A DNA stretch of 36,656 nucleotides from an uncultured Mailhella sp. (GTDB taxonomy: Bacteria > Desulfobacterota > Desulfovibrionia > Desulfovibrionales > Desulfovibrionaceae). Each line of letters opens with the position of its first letter. Position 1 is the first letter of the stretch. The DNA lies in contig NZ_CAJJIC010000010.1 of assembly GCF_905187505.1 (NCBI RefSeq), positions 1-36,656 on the forward strand, given 5' to 3'. A model generated the notes under the pieces. The model searched no databases. It had not been told where the DNA came from and saw nothing but the letters and a program-made list of their open reading frames with translations. Position numbers and translations under genes: made by a program. Below are positions 15,458 to 23,274 of this stretch, in pieces.

Positions 15458-17251
15458 TCAGGCAAACCAGCCCTGTCCCGGCTCATGGCGCGACTCATCG
15501 CCGCATGTGGGATCGCATTCCCGCTCCAGATGGCCTCTGTCCGGCCAGTAGGCCTCGTAATAGGCCGTTTCCGAAGCCGCGTCGCCGATGAGAAAAAGTT
15601 CGTCCGCGGCCTGAAATTCCCGCAAGGGATCGGGGTTCACCAGCATTTCTCCCCGTGCCGTCTTCACGGCCACCACGTTGCAGCGCAGATTCCTGCGTAT
15701 GCCGCTGTTCACGAGATTCTTTCCCGCCAGCCCCTCGCCGGCCACGGCCCGGAAGATGTTGAGACCCTCATTGAGCATGAACACCCTGCCCGGCTCCAGA
15801 AGATTGATGATCTGGCTGGACACCATGGACGCCAGCGAAAGCACGAGATCCGCGCCCGCCATGTGCAGGACGTGCACGTTGCGGTCGAGATTGGTGCGCG
15901 TGATGATCTGCACGTCGGGGCGCAGTCTGCGGCAGTAGATGGTCAGGTAGATGTTGGTGTCGTCGTCGTGCGTGGTGATGAGAATGGAGGGCGAAGTCTT
16001 GATGCCGGCCTGCTCCAGCGTGAACGGATCGGAAGCGTCCCCCACCTGCACGCGTATGCCCGGTATGCGCGAGGCGATGTTCGAACGGTCCACCACCACC
16101 ACGTCGAGGCCTCGGGCTTTCAGCTCCATGGCCGCGGCGGTGCCCACGCGTCCGCCGCCGATGACCAGCACGGGAGCGCGTCCCGCAGGCTTCGTCTCCT
16201 CCGTCTTTTCCCGCGCAAGCTCACGGGAGAATGCGGCCATCTGTTCCTTCGAACCCGCCATGACCAGCACCTTGTGCTCCGCAAGCACGGTGTCCGGGCC
16301 GGGATGCTCGAACACGCCGTGATCCCAGAGCCCCACGACGTTGACGCCCGTTCTGCCGCGCAGATTGCTTTCCTTGAGCGTCATGCCGGAAAGGGAGGTC
16401 TGCTTCACCGGCGCCTCGGCGATGACAAGAGGGCCGAAGGTCACGAGGGGACTCACGCTGAGCTTGTCGGTGATGACGCGGCGGGTGAGGGAGCGGCCCA
16501 GAGACTTGCGGAACTGGAACACCGAGGAGCAGCCGGCGAGCTTGAGAATGTCGATGGACTCATCCTTTTCGGCACGGGACACCATGGGCACGTTCTTGTC
16601 GAGTTCACGCAGGGTGAAGGCCACGTTGATGTTGCGCACGTCGGTGTCGAGAGCCACCACAAGTCTCGCATTCTGGGCATGAAGTCCCCGGTAGACCTCA
16701 ACGTCGTCATAGTCGCCGACCACGGCGTGCAGCCCCAGATCCATGAGATCCAGCGCCTGCTGGGTGGTGGCGCACAAAAGCACGCTGTGGAATCCGTAGC
16801 GGGAAAGCACCTGCGCAAGGTTGCGCGCCACGGGGCTCACGCCCACGATGATGACGTGATTGCGCGCCGATGCGGGAAGACTGTGCTGCACTTCCTTCTT
16901 CTTCTGCGCCTCGAGCCACGGCGTGTAGACGAACTGGATGAACGATGAAGGCAGAACAATGAGCAGTCCCACGATGCCCGTGAGCAGCACCACGATGGAA
17001 AACGCCCGTCCCAGATCGGAATTGAAGGTGATGTCGCCGAATCCCAGCGTGGACATGACGGTGAGCGTCCAGTACAGGCCGGTTATCCAGGAGTAGTCAC
17101 GTCCCTCATATTCCATGATGTAGTGGAACATGACGCTGAACACGGCCACGAACACGGTAAGGATGAAGATGACGCGAAAGAAGTAGCCGAAGTTCCTTCG
17201 CGCGCCCTTCCCCTGGCTCAACAGAGAAAACTGACTGGGAAAAAATTTCAT
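15458..17251 (-). CDS. Potassium channel with two RCK (TrkA) regulatory modules
   Basis: The 597-residue protein has two membrane helices (about 23-45 and 84-108) flanking a pore loop with the selectivity filter T-L-G-F-G-D (68-73), a GsuK-like variant of T-V-G-Y-G-D. Two cytoplasmic RCK modules follow. The first starts near residue 131 (N-H-V-I-I-V-G-V) and lacks a full glycine motif. The second starts near 360 with a complete G-G-G-R-V-G (365-370) and an acidic residue at 388, so it can bind a nucleotide. Such channels pass K+ and are gated by ions or nucleotides. There is no ribosome binding site; the -10 box lies six bases before the ATG, suggesting leaderless translation. Confidence 0.85.
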   Translation of the reverse strand: MKFFPSQFSLLSQGKGARRNFGYFFRVIFILTVFVAVFSVMFHYIMEYEGRDYSWITGLYWTLTVMSTLGFGDITFNSDLGRAFSIVVLLTGIVGLLIVLPSSFIQFVYTPWLEAQKKKEVQHSLPASARNHVIIVGVSPVARNLAQVLSRYGFHSVLLCATTQQALDLMDLGLHAVVGDYDDVEVYRGLHAQNARLVVALDTDVRNINVAFTLRELDKNVPMVSRAEKDESIDILKLAGCSSVFQFRKSLGRSLTRRVITDKLSVSPLVTFGPLVIAEAPVKQTSLSGMTLKESNLRGRTGVNVVGLWDHGVFEHPGPDTVLAEHKVLVMAGSKEQMAAFSRELAREKTEETKPAGRAPVLVIGGGRVGTAAAMELKARGLDVVVVDRSNIASRIPGIRVQVGDASDPFTLEQAGIKTSPSILITTHDDDTNIYLTIYCRRLRPDVQIITRTNLDRNVHVLHMAGADLVLSLASMVSSQIINLLEPGRVFMLNEGLNIFRAVAGEGLAGKNLVNSGIRRNLRCNVVAVKTARGEMLVNPDPLREFQAADELFLIGDAASETAYYEAYWPDRGHLERECDPTCGDESRHEPGQGWFA

Positions 17252-17257
17252 GGCGGC

Positions 17258-17286
17258 AGTATGCCCCGAGCGTTCCGTCTAAGCAA
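17258..17286 (-). promoter_or_regulatory. Candidate promoter immediately before the potassium channel ATG
   Basis: The minus strand has TTGCTT (17281-17286), 17 nt, then CATACT (17258-17263), and the start codon follows after only six bases. Transcription would begin at or next to the ATG, giving a leaderless message. The absence of a Shine-Dalgarno sequence fits this. Confidence 0.4.
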
Positions 17287-17294
17287 GAGTTCGC

Positions 17295-17328
17295 AAAAGG
17301 CCGCCGCCCCTTTTCGGGAGCGGCGGCC
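17295..17328 (-). terminator. Intrinsic terminator after GAPDH
   Basis: On the minus strand a GC-rich stem (GGCCGCCGC paired with GCGGCGGCC, 17299-17328) with an A-rich loop is followed by TTTT (17295-17298). It lies about 60 nt after the GAPDH stop codon and separates it from the channel gene. Confidence 0.75.
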
Positions 17329-17390
17329 TGTCTGTTTGCCGGTTGCGCCTCACGACGCGAATCCGATATTCCGCTGCCGCGGAGCCGGTC

Positions 17391-18437
17391 TTAGAGACCC
17401 TTGCTCTGCATGTAGTGGATGAGGTCGGTCACGCGGACGGAGTACGCCCATTCGTTGTCGTACCAGCTCACCACCTTGGCGAGGGTGCCGTCCTGCACGG
17501 TGCAGTATTCGGATTCCACGATGGAGGAACGGGAATCACCCTTGAAGTCCATGGACACGAGGGGAAGGTCGTTCACGCCGAGAATGCCCTTGAGGTAGGT
17601 CTCGGAAGCGGCGCGGAAGGCGTTCACCAGGGTTTCGGTGTCGGTGGACTTTTCAAGAATGGCGGAGAAGTCCACGATGGACACGGTGGGAGTGGGCACG
17701 CGCAGGGCATAGCCGGAGAAGCGACCCTTGAGGGAAGGAATGACTTCGGCCACGGCCTTGGCTGCGCCGGTGCTGGTGGGAATGATGTTCAGAGCGGCAG
17801 CGCGGGCGCGACGCAGGTCCTTGTGGGGCAGGTCGAGGATGCGCTGGTCGTTGGTGTAGGAGTGCACGGTGACCATGTTGCCGAGCTTGAGGCCGAATTC
17901 CTGATGCATGACCTTGGCCACGGGAGCGAGGCAGTTGGTGGTGCAGGAGGCGTTGGACAGAATGTTGTGCTTGGCGGGATCGTACATGTCCTGGTTCACG
18001 CCCATGACCACGGTGAGGTCAGGCTGCTTGGCGGGAGCGGAAATGATGACCTTCTTGGCGCCGCGTTCCAGATGAACGGCGGCCTGAGGAGCGCTGCGGA
18101 AGATGCCGGTGGATTCCACCACCACGTCCACTTCCAGGGCCTTCCAGGGCAGGTTGTTGGGGTCGCGCTCGGCAAGGCAGGCCACGTTCCAGTCGCCGAC
18201 CTTCACCATGGTGCAGTCGACGCCGCCCACGGAGGTCTTTTCGGAAGCCACTTCGCAGGTGAAGGCGGAGGGGCCGTAGGAGGTGTCGTGCTGGAGCAGA
18301 TGGAAATTGGTATTGGCGTCCATCAGGTCATTGATGGCGACGATTTCGGCGCTGTCGGCATACTTGCCGTACATGGCGCGGAAGACCTGACGACCGATAC
18401 GGCCGAAGCCGTTGATAGCAACTCTTACCTTTTTCAT
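17391..18437 (-). CDS. gap: Glyceraldehyde-3-phosphate dehydrogenase
   Basis: The 348-residue enzyme oxidises glyceraldehyde 3-phosphate with NAD+ in glycolysis or the reverse in gluconeogenesis. The Rossmann motif is I-N-G-F-G-R-I-G-R (8-16), the catalytic Cys165 lies in N-A-S-C-T-T-N-C, and His192 is its partner (V-H-S-Y-T-N-D-Q). Asp37 after the second strand suggests NAD preference. The ATG at 18437 starts exactly at the conserved K-V-R-V-A-I-N-G; upstream in-frame sequence (to 18551) is not family-like. It has its own promoter and terminator, so it is monocistronic. It is slightly longer than E. coli GapA (331). Confidence 0.97.
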   Translation of the reverse strand: MKKVRVAINGFGRIGRQVFRAMYGKYADSAEIVAINDLMDANTNFHLLQHDTSYGPSAFTCEVASEKTSVGGVDCTMVKVGDWNVACLAERDPNNLPWKALEVDVVVESTGIFRSAPQAAVHLERGAKKVIISAPAKQPDLTVVMGVNQDMYDPAKHNILSNASCTTNCLAPVAKVMHQEFGLKLGNMVTVHSYTNDQRILDLPHKDLRRARAAALNIIPTSTGAAKAVAEVIPSLKGRFSGYALRVPTPTVSIVDFSAILEKSTDTETLVNAFRAASETYLKGILGVNDLPLVSMDFKGDSRSSIVESEYCTVQDGTLAKVVSWYDNEWAYSVRVTDLIHYMQSKGL

Positions 18438-18505
18438 AATTCCTTTCCTTTGCCCGGATGATCGGGACTTTCGGTGAATGTCTCGCAACATGACGCAAAA
18501 GCATG

Positions 18506-18530
18506 CGGACGGATCAGCCTCCTCCGTCCG
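18506..18530 (-). promoter_or_regulatory. Hairpin in the GAPDH leader with a GGAGG loop
   Basis: A perfect 8-bp stem (18506-18513 with 18523-18530) encloses a nine-base loop that reads GGAGGCTGA in the mRNA sense. It lies about 70 nt before the gap start codon, within the predicted leader. Confidence 0.4.
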
Positions 18531-18541
18531 GCGTCGGGAGC

Positions 18542-18570
18542 ATTCTGCCACCGTGTTTAAAAAATCACAA
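18542..18570 (-). promoter_or_regulatory. Candidate promoter of gap
   Basis: The minus strand shows TTGTGA (18565-18570), 17 nt, then CAGAAT (18542-18547). Each box matches four of six consensus bases. It points left toward gap and is divergent from the promoter at 18665-18694. Confidence 0.45.
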
Positions 18571-18664
18571 GAGCGGGAGTCAGCATAGCAGAATCCCTCA
18601 TGGCGCGCAAATGCTTTCTGAATGCGCCCATGCCGGGAAAAACGGCCCGGGAGCGCTCAAACCC

Positions 18665-18694
18665 TTGCCAAACGCGGGTAAACGGCGCTATTTT
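18665..18694 (+). promoter_or_regulatory. Candidate promoter of the acetyltransferase-argF pair
   Basis: TTGCCA (18665-18670), 18 nt, then TATTTT (18689-18694), about 35 nt before the acetyltransferase ATG. Confidence 0.5.
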
Positions 18695-18728
18695 TTCTGA
18701 CTCATCTTATTTTCAGAGGGGGATCCCC

Positions 18729-19283
18729 ATGCATCGTTTCGCTTCCGCTCCGCAGGCGGCCGTTTCCGGCGAACAGTCCATGCTGCCCGACATCAGCGGT
18801 CTGTCGCTTCCGGAAAACATTGCGAGCCGCAAGGCCAGAATACAGGACGTGGACGGCATGTCCAATCTCATCAACGAGTTCGCCTCCGCCCGCATCATGC
18901 TGGCCCGGGGCCCGCTGTATCTCTATCAGAACATCCAGGACTACAGGGTCATCACCGCCACGATGGACGGCAGGGAAATCGTGCTTGCGTGCGGCGGCCT
19001 GCACGTTCTGTGGGAAGACCTCGCCGAAGTGCGTTCCGTGGCCGTGCATCCCCAGCTTCAGCATAAAGGCATAGGCCGTCTGCTCGTGCAGGATCTCATT
19101 GAAGACGCCCGCAATCTCGGCGCCGCCCATGTGTTCACCTTCACGCTGGCCCCGGGATTCTTCTCATCCCTCGGCTTTTCTGCCGTGGATCGCGACACGC
19201 TCTCCCCCGTGGTGTGGGCCGAGTGCAGCAAGTGTCCGAAATTTTATAAATGCGACGAAGTCGGCATGATGCTGCACTTCTGA
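18729..19283 (+). CDS. GNAT N-acetyltransferase, ArgA-like (putative N-acetylglutamate synthase)
   Basis: The ATG at 18729 has GGGGG seven bases upstream and gives 184 residues. The acetyl-CoA pyrophosphate loop is clear: V-A-V-H-P-Q-L-Q-H-K-G-I-G (104-116). The C-terminus has a cysteine cluster (E-C-S-K-C-P-K-F-Y-K-C, Cys166, Cys169, Cys175) seen in the stand-alone ArgA-like family. Only 23 bp separate it from argF, so a role in the first step of arginine synthesis is likely. The N-terminal 30 residues look unstructured. A different amine substrate cannot be excluded from sequence alone. Confidence 0.8.
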   Translation: MHRFASAPQAAVSGEQSMLPDISGLSLPENIASRKARIQDVDGMSNLINEFASARIMLARGPLYLYQNIQDYRVITATMDGREIVLACGGLHVLWEDLAEVRSVAVHPQLQHKGIGRLLVQDLIEDARNLGAAHVFTFTLAPGFFSSLGFSAVDRDTLSPVVWAECSKCPKFYKCDEVGMMLHF

Positions 19284-19306
19284 TGCCATCATTCAAGGAG
19301 TCTCCC

Positions 19307-20326
19307 ATGATCAACCTCAAGAATCGTGACTTTCTGAAAATCGCCGACTTCAGCAGGGAAGAGCTCGCCTACCTTCTCCGTCTCGCCGCCCGCCTTAAGA
19401 AGCTGCGCAAGGACGGCAAGGAGCCGCAGTTCCTCAAGGGCAAGAACGTGGCTCTGGTGTTTGAAAAAACCTCCACCCGCACGCGCTGCGCCTTTGAAAC
19501 CTCCCTTTACGACCAGGGCGCGCACGCCACCTATCTTTCCGACGGTTCGCAGATAGGCAAGAAGGAATCCATGGCCGACACCGCCCGCGTGCTCTCCCGC
19601 ATGTACGACGGCATCGAATACCGCGGCTACGGTCAGAACATCGTGGAAAAGCTGGCCGAGTTCTCCCCCGTTCCCGTGTGGAACGGACTCACCAATGAAG
19701 CGCATCCCACGCAGATTCTCGCGGACTTCCTCACCATGACCGAGCACTGCGACAAGCCGCTTCACGAAATCACCTTCGCCTACCTCGGCGACGCCCGCTA
19801 CAACATGGGCAACTCCCTCATGATGGGCGCGGCCAAGATGGGCATGAAGTTCCGTTCCGTGGCCCCGGCCTCGCTCCAGACCAGCGACGAAATCTACAAC
19901 ATGTGCCTTGCCGAAGCCGAAAAGTCGGGCGCCGAAATCGTGCGCACCGACAACGTGGCCGAAGGCGTGAAGGGATGCGACTTCGTCTATACCGACGTGT
20001 GGGTCTCCATGGGCGAGCCCGACGAAGTCTGGAAGGAACGCATCGAACAGCTTCTGCCCTACCAGGTCAACGCCCGCGTCATGGAACTCACCGGAAACCC
20101 CGACTGCAAGTTCATGCACTGCCTGCCCGCCTACCACAACCGCGAAACCGCCGTGGGCGAATCGATCTACCAGAAGTTCGGCCTCGACGCCTTGGAAGTG
20201 ACGGAAGAAGTCTTCGAGTCTCCCCGCTCCATCGTCTTCGACGAAGCCGAAAACCGCAAGCACACCATCAAGGCCGTCATGGTCGCCACGCTTGCCGACG
20301 TTCCTCCCATCTTTTTTGAAGACTAG
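19307..20326 (+). CDS. argF: Ornithine carbamoyltransferase
   Basis: The 339-residue enzyme joins carbamoyl phosphate and ornithine to give citrulline in arginine synthesis. The carbamoyl phosphate loop S-T-R-T-R is at 56-60, H-P-T-Q at 133-136, and the ornithine-binding H-C-L-P at 271-274. The start has AAGGAG six bases upstream. It follows the ArgA-like gene in an apparent two-gene operon. The length matches the E. coli-type enzyme (334). The other arginine genes are not in the window. Confidence 0.96.
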   Translation: MINLKNRDFLKIADFSREELAYLLRLAARLKKLRKDGKEPQFLKGKNVALVFEKTSTRTRCAFETSLYDQGAHATYLSDGSQIGKKESMADTARVLSRMYDGIEYRGYGQNIVEKLAEFSPVPVWNGLTNEAHPTQILADFLTMTEHCDKPLHEITFAYLGDARYNMGNSLMMGAAKMGMKFRSVAPASLQTSDEIYNMCLAEAEKSGAEIVRTDNVAEGVKGCDFVYTDVWVSMGEPDEVWKERIEQLLPYQVNARVMELTGNPDCKFMHCLPAYHNRETAVGESIYQKFGLDALEVTEEVFESPRSIVFDEAENRKHTIKAVMVATLADVPPIFFED

Positions 20327-20330
20327 GAAA

Positions 20331-20383
20331 AGCGGGGGAAGAAGAAAACCCTTTTGAAAAAGGGCCCTCCTCCTTCCCCCGCT
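20331..20383 (+). terminator. Nested inverted repeat after argF (probable transcription end)
   Basis: An 11-bp perfect stem (20331-20341 with 20373-20383, GCGGGGGAAG type) encloses a second hairpin (CCCTTTT with AAAAGGG, 20349-20364). There is no T tract, so it may be a processed or rho-assisted end. The stretch from here to the rpmB start shows no gene. Confidence 0.45.
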
Positions 20384-20572
20384 CCCCATCCTCCTTCCGA
20401 AAACTTTTAAATGGCGCTCGGGAGGATCATCGTTGCTCTCCAGAGCCACGCCTTTTCCATGCCGCCTCAGTCATCATTCAACCTGTTGCCATAACTCATA
20501 TTTAATGATTTTCGACAGCAGGCGCAGCTTCCCGGAACCCCGGTGCAGCCCGGAACGCTTCCCCTTTTTCAC

Positions 20573-20601
20573 TTGCCTTTTTTTCAAATACAGGCTATTG
20601 C
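20573..20601 (+). promoter_or_regulatory. Candidate promoter of rpmB
   Basis: TTGCCT (20573-20578), 17 nt, then TATTGC (20596-20601), about 80 nt before rpmB. In the leader lie a 6-bp hairpin (CGATAC with GTATCG, 20614-20630) and a short stem GCCC/GGGC (20648-20660) followed by six Ts. Confidence 0.4.
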
Positions 20602-20680
20602 TAGCAGTCCTTACGATACAAAAGGTATCGAATTTCAGCAGCATTCCGCCCCACACGGGCTTTTTTATGGAGGATATACC

Positions 20681-20893
20681 ATGGGTAAACAGTGTGAAAT
20701 CTGCGGCAAGAAAGCTCAGGTGGGTAACCTTGTGAGCCATTCCAATATCAAGACCAAGCGTCGCTTCAACCCCAACCTGCAGGCTGTCCGCCATCAGGAA
20801 GCCGACGGCACCGTGCGCACCATCAACGTGTGCACCCGCTGCCTCCGTTCCGGCGCCGTGGTGAAGCCCGTCGTCAAGAACGACGCCGAATAA
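20681..20893 (+). CDS. rpmB: 50S ribosomal protein L28 (bL28), zinc-binding form
   Basis: The 70-residue protein begins M-G-K-Q-C-E-I-C-G-K-K and contains S-H-S-N-I-K-T-K-R-R-F-N-P-N-L, the bL28 signature. Cys5, Cys8, Cys51 and Cys54 form a zinc site (C+ form). A strong GGAGG lies seven bases before the ATG. It is alone in its transcription unit (no rpmG beside it), between its own promoter and terminator. bL28 is needed for late 50S assembly. Confidence 0.97.
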   Translation: MGKQCEICGKKAQVGNLVSHSNIKTKRRFNPNLQAVRHQEADGTVRTINVCTRCLRSGAVVKPVVKNDAE

Positions 20894-20913
20894 TCAGGCT
20901 TGCCGATCTTTCC

Positions 20914-20944
20914 AAAGGCGGGGATAACATCTCCGCCTTTTTTT
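20914..20944 (+). terminator. Intrinsic terminator after rpmB
   Basis: A 12-bp stem (AAAGGCGGGGAT with ATCTCCGCCTTT, one G-T wobble, loop AAC) is followed by seven Ts (20938-20944), about 20 nt after the stop codon. Confidence 0.9.
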
Positions 20945-21003
20945 GATTAATAATTCCCTGCAGCCGTTCGCCATCCCGTCGACGACCGCAACGACAGGTT
21001 CTC

Positions 21004-21993
21004 ATGAACGACATCAGCGCTGCCTTCCGCCATCGCCCGAAAAGCCACATCGGTCTGTGGCGTCGTTCTCTGCGCGTGCCGGAAGGCTGGCGCGTGGTGG
21101 ACTTCCGCGGCCCCGGACACATGGGACGCGCACTGCCCGCCCTGGGAACAAGGCAGATGGAACTTCTGCGTCTCGTGCTCGACTCCCGGGACATCCCCTA
21201 CATCATAACGGGACACGGCTCCCAGACGCGCGCCTTCGTGCCCGCCATGTTCGAGGACGTGGCCCGCGCCGAACTTTCCGCCGTGGCAGAGGAAAAAAAG
21301 CCGGATCTCCGCCCCGTCCCCCAGCGCCGCAACGCGCACTGGGCCATGCTCGTCATGCTGTTTCTCATATTCTGGTACGGGCTCTGCATGGGCTGGTGGC
21401 CCCTGCCCTTCGAACATCTGCCCGATCCGGAGTACTGGGTGCGCTGCGGCAAGCTCAACGTGACCGAAGTGCGCAACGGCGAATGGTGGCGCACGGCCAC
21501 GGCCCTCACGCTGCACGCCGACACGCTTCATCTGTTCAGCAACGTCGTTTTCGGCTCGCCCTTCCTCATTCTGCTCGCCCGACGCATCGGTCTCGGCCTC
21601 ACGCTTTTCGCAACGCTCGCCTCAGGAATGCTCGGCAATGCCATGAACGTTCTCTACCGCGACCCCGGATATTCCAGCCTCGGATTCTCCACGGCCATGT
21701 TCGGCATGATGGGTCTTCTGTGCGCCGACATCGTCGTCCGCTCGCATCTTCAGGGATTCCGGCGTCTCGTGCTTCCCGTGGCGGCAGGTCTCGCCTTTCT
21801 GGCCATGCTCGGTGCGGAAGGCAGAAACGTGGACTATTCCGCCCATATTTTCGGTCTTGTGTCCGGCTTCATCATCGGACTTGCCGTAAGCTTCGCCTTG
21901 CGGCATCATGACGGTCTTCCCCGCCCGCTGGAAATCGCGCTCGGCTGCGCCGCGCCTCTCATCCTGCTGCTGTGCTGGGATCTCGCACTTTAA
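21004..21993 (+). CDS. Rhomboid family intramembrane serine protease
   Basis: The 329-residue protein has a soluble N-terminal part (about 1-105) and a membrane core of roughly six helices. The rhomboid signature is present: H-L-F-S-N (176-180), catalytic Ser229 in G-F-S-T-A-M-F-G (227-234) and His281 in S-A-H-I-F-G. Rhomboids cut membrane proteins inside the bilayer; the substrate cannot be read from sequence. The loop before TM2 has W-W-R-T-A-T-A-L-T-L-H, also typical. tgt follows 17 bp later, so the two are probably co-transcribed. Confidence 0.88.
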   Translation: MNDISAAFRHRPKSHIGLWRRSLRVPEGWRVVDFRGPGHMGRALPALGTRQMELLRLVLDSRDIPYIITGHGSQTRAFVPAMFEDVARAELSAVAEEKKPDLRPVPQRRNAHWAMLVMLFLIFWYGLCMGWWPLPFEHLPDPEYWVRCGKLNVTEVRNGEWWRTATALTLHADTLHLFSNVVFGSPFLILLARRIGLGLTLFATLASGMLGNAMNVLYRDPGYSSLGFSTAMFGMMGLLCADIVVRSHLQGFRRLVLPVAAGLAFLAMLGAEGRNVDYSAHIFGLVSGFIIGLAVSFALRHHDGLPRPLEIALGCAAPLILLLCWDLAL

Positions 21994-22010
21994 CCCTTTT
22001 CGAGGCATCC

Positions 22011-23159
22011 ATGGACAAAGCTCCCGGCACCTTTGAACTTCTGGGCAAGGACGGCAACGCCCGCGCCGGCCTGCTTCATACCGCGCACGGCGTCATAGAA
22101 ACCCCCATCTTCATGCCCGTGGGCACGGTAGGCAGCGTCAAGGCCCTCGCTCCCGACGATCTCAACGCCATAGGTGCGCAGATCATTCTAGGCAACACCT
22201 ACCACCTGTATCTGCGTCCGGGAGACGAGCTCGTGGCCCGGCGCGGAGGCCTGCATGAGTTCATACGCTGGAACAAGCCCATCCTCACGGACAGCGGCGG
22301 CTTTCAGGCCTTCAGCCTGAGCAAGCTGAACAAGATGAAGGCCGACGGCGTGGAGTTCCGTTCCCACATCGACGGATCGAAGCACATGTTCACGCCGGAA
22401 AAGGTCATCTCCATCCAGCGCAACCTGAATTCCGACATCATGATGCCGCTCGACGTGTGCCTCGGCTACGGCGCCACCTATGAGGAAGCCGAAAAAGCCG
22501 TGAAGCGCACCACGGAATGGGCACAGCGCTGCCGGGACGCCTATCCCGCGGGAAGCGCGGGCAATCTTCTGTTCGGCATCGTGCAGGGCTGCACCTTCCC
22601 CGAGCTGCGCGAGGCTTCGGCAAGGCAGCTCATGAACATAGGCTTCGAGGGCTACGCCATCGGCGGCCTTGCCGTGGGCGAACCCAAGAATCTCATGATG
22701 AAGAACCTGCGCGTACTCAACCCCGTGCTGCCGCAGGACAAGCCCCGCTATCTCATGGGCGTGGGCACGCCGCTGGACATCCTGCACGGCATAGAAGCCG
22801 GCGTGGACATGTTCGACTGCGTGCTGCCCACCAGAAACGCCCGCAACGGTACGCTCTACACCTCGGAAGGCAAGATCAACATCAAGCGCCTCCAGTACGC
22901 CGAAGACGACAGTCCCCTCGATCCGAAGTGCAGCTGCTACACCTGCCGCACCTTCAGCAAGGCCTATCTGCGCCACCTGTACGTGAGTCAGGAGCTGCTC
23001 GCCTTCCGCCTCAACTCGCTGCACAACCTCACCTACTTCCTCGACATGGTGCGCGGTGCGAGAAAGGCCATTCTTGAAGGACGTTACGCCGAGTTCAAGG
23101 CACAATACGAAGCCAAATACCCCGAGGAAGACGCGCTCTTCGACGCGCCGGAACTTTAA
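22011..23159 (+). CDS. tgt: Queuine/archaeosine-type tRNA-guanine transglycosylase
   Basis: The 382-residue enzyme swaps guanine 34 of GUN-anticodon tRNAs for preQ1 in queuosine synthesis. Catalytic residues are Asp94 (T-D-S-G-G-F-Q) and nucleophile Asp269 (D-M-F-D-C-V-L-P-T-R). The zinc site is Cys307, Cys309, Cys312 and His338. The start at 22011 has GAGG five bases upstream; an in-frame GTG at 21972 would overlap the rhomboid gene and adds non-family residues. The length fits the bacterial enzyme (E. coli 375). Confidence 0.97.
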   Translation: MDKAPGTFELLGKDGNARAGLLHTAHGVIETPIFMPVGTVGSVKALAPDDLNAIGAQIILGNTYHLYLRPGDELVARRGGLHEFIRWNKPILTDSGGFQAFSLSKLNKMKADGVEFRSHIDGSKHMFTPEKVISIQRNLNSDIMMPLDVCLGYGATYEEAEKAVKRTTEWAQRCRDAYPAGSAGNLLFGIVQGCTFPELREASARQLMNIGFEGYAIGGLAVGEPKNLMMKNLRVLNPVLPQDKPRYLMGVGTPLDILHGIEAGVDMFDCVLPTRNARNGTLYTSEGKINIKRLQYAEDDSPLDPKCSCYTCRTFSKAYLRHLYVSQELLAFRLNSLHNLTYFLDMVRGARKAILEGRYAEFKAQYEAKYPEEDALFDAPEL

Positions 23160-23164
23160 ATATC

Positions 23165-23199
23165 AAGGGCGCTCCCCACAGGGAGCGCCCTTCCTTTTT
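23165..23199 (+). terminator. Intrinsic terminator after tgt
   Basis: A perfect 12-bp stem (AAGGGCGCTCCC, 23165-23176 with 23181-23192, loop CACA) is followed by CCTTTTT. A second inverted repeat (GCCGTCC with GGACGGC, 23209-23238) lies between it and the end of the convergent operon. Confidence 0.9.
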
Positions 23200-23274
23200 C
23201 TTCAGACTGCCGTCCGACATGTCCGGGAACAGGACGGCATCCGAAAATGCCGGCCTGACGCAACAGGATTGCGC

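Noticed and set aside
15377..16948. 523-codon plus-strand open frame
   Set aside because: Antisense to the potassium channel gene, whose pore and RCK motifs are clear; the plus-strand translation is His/Val/Gly-rich noise.
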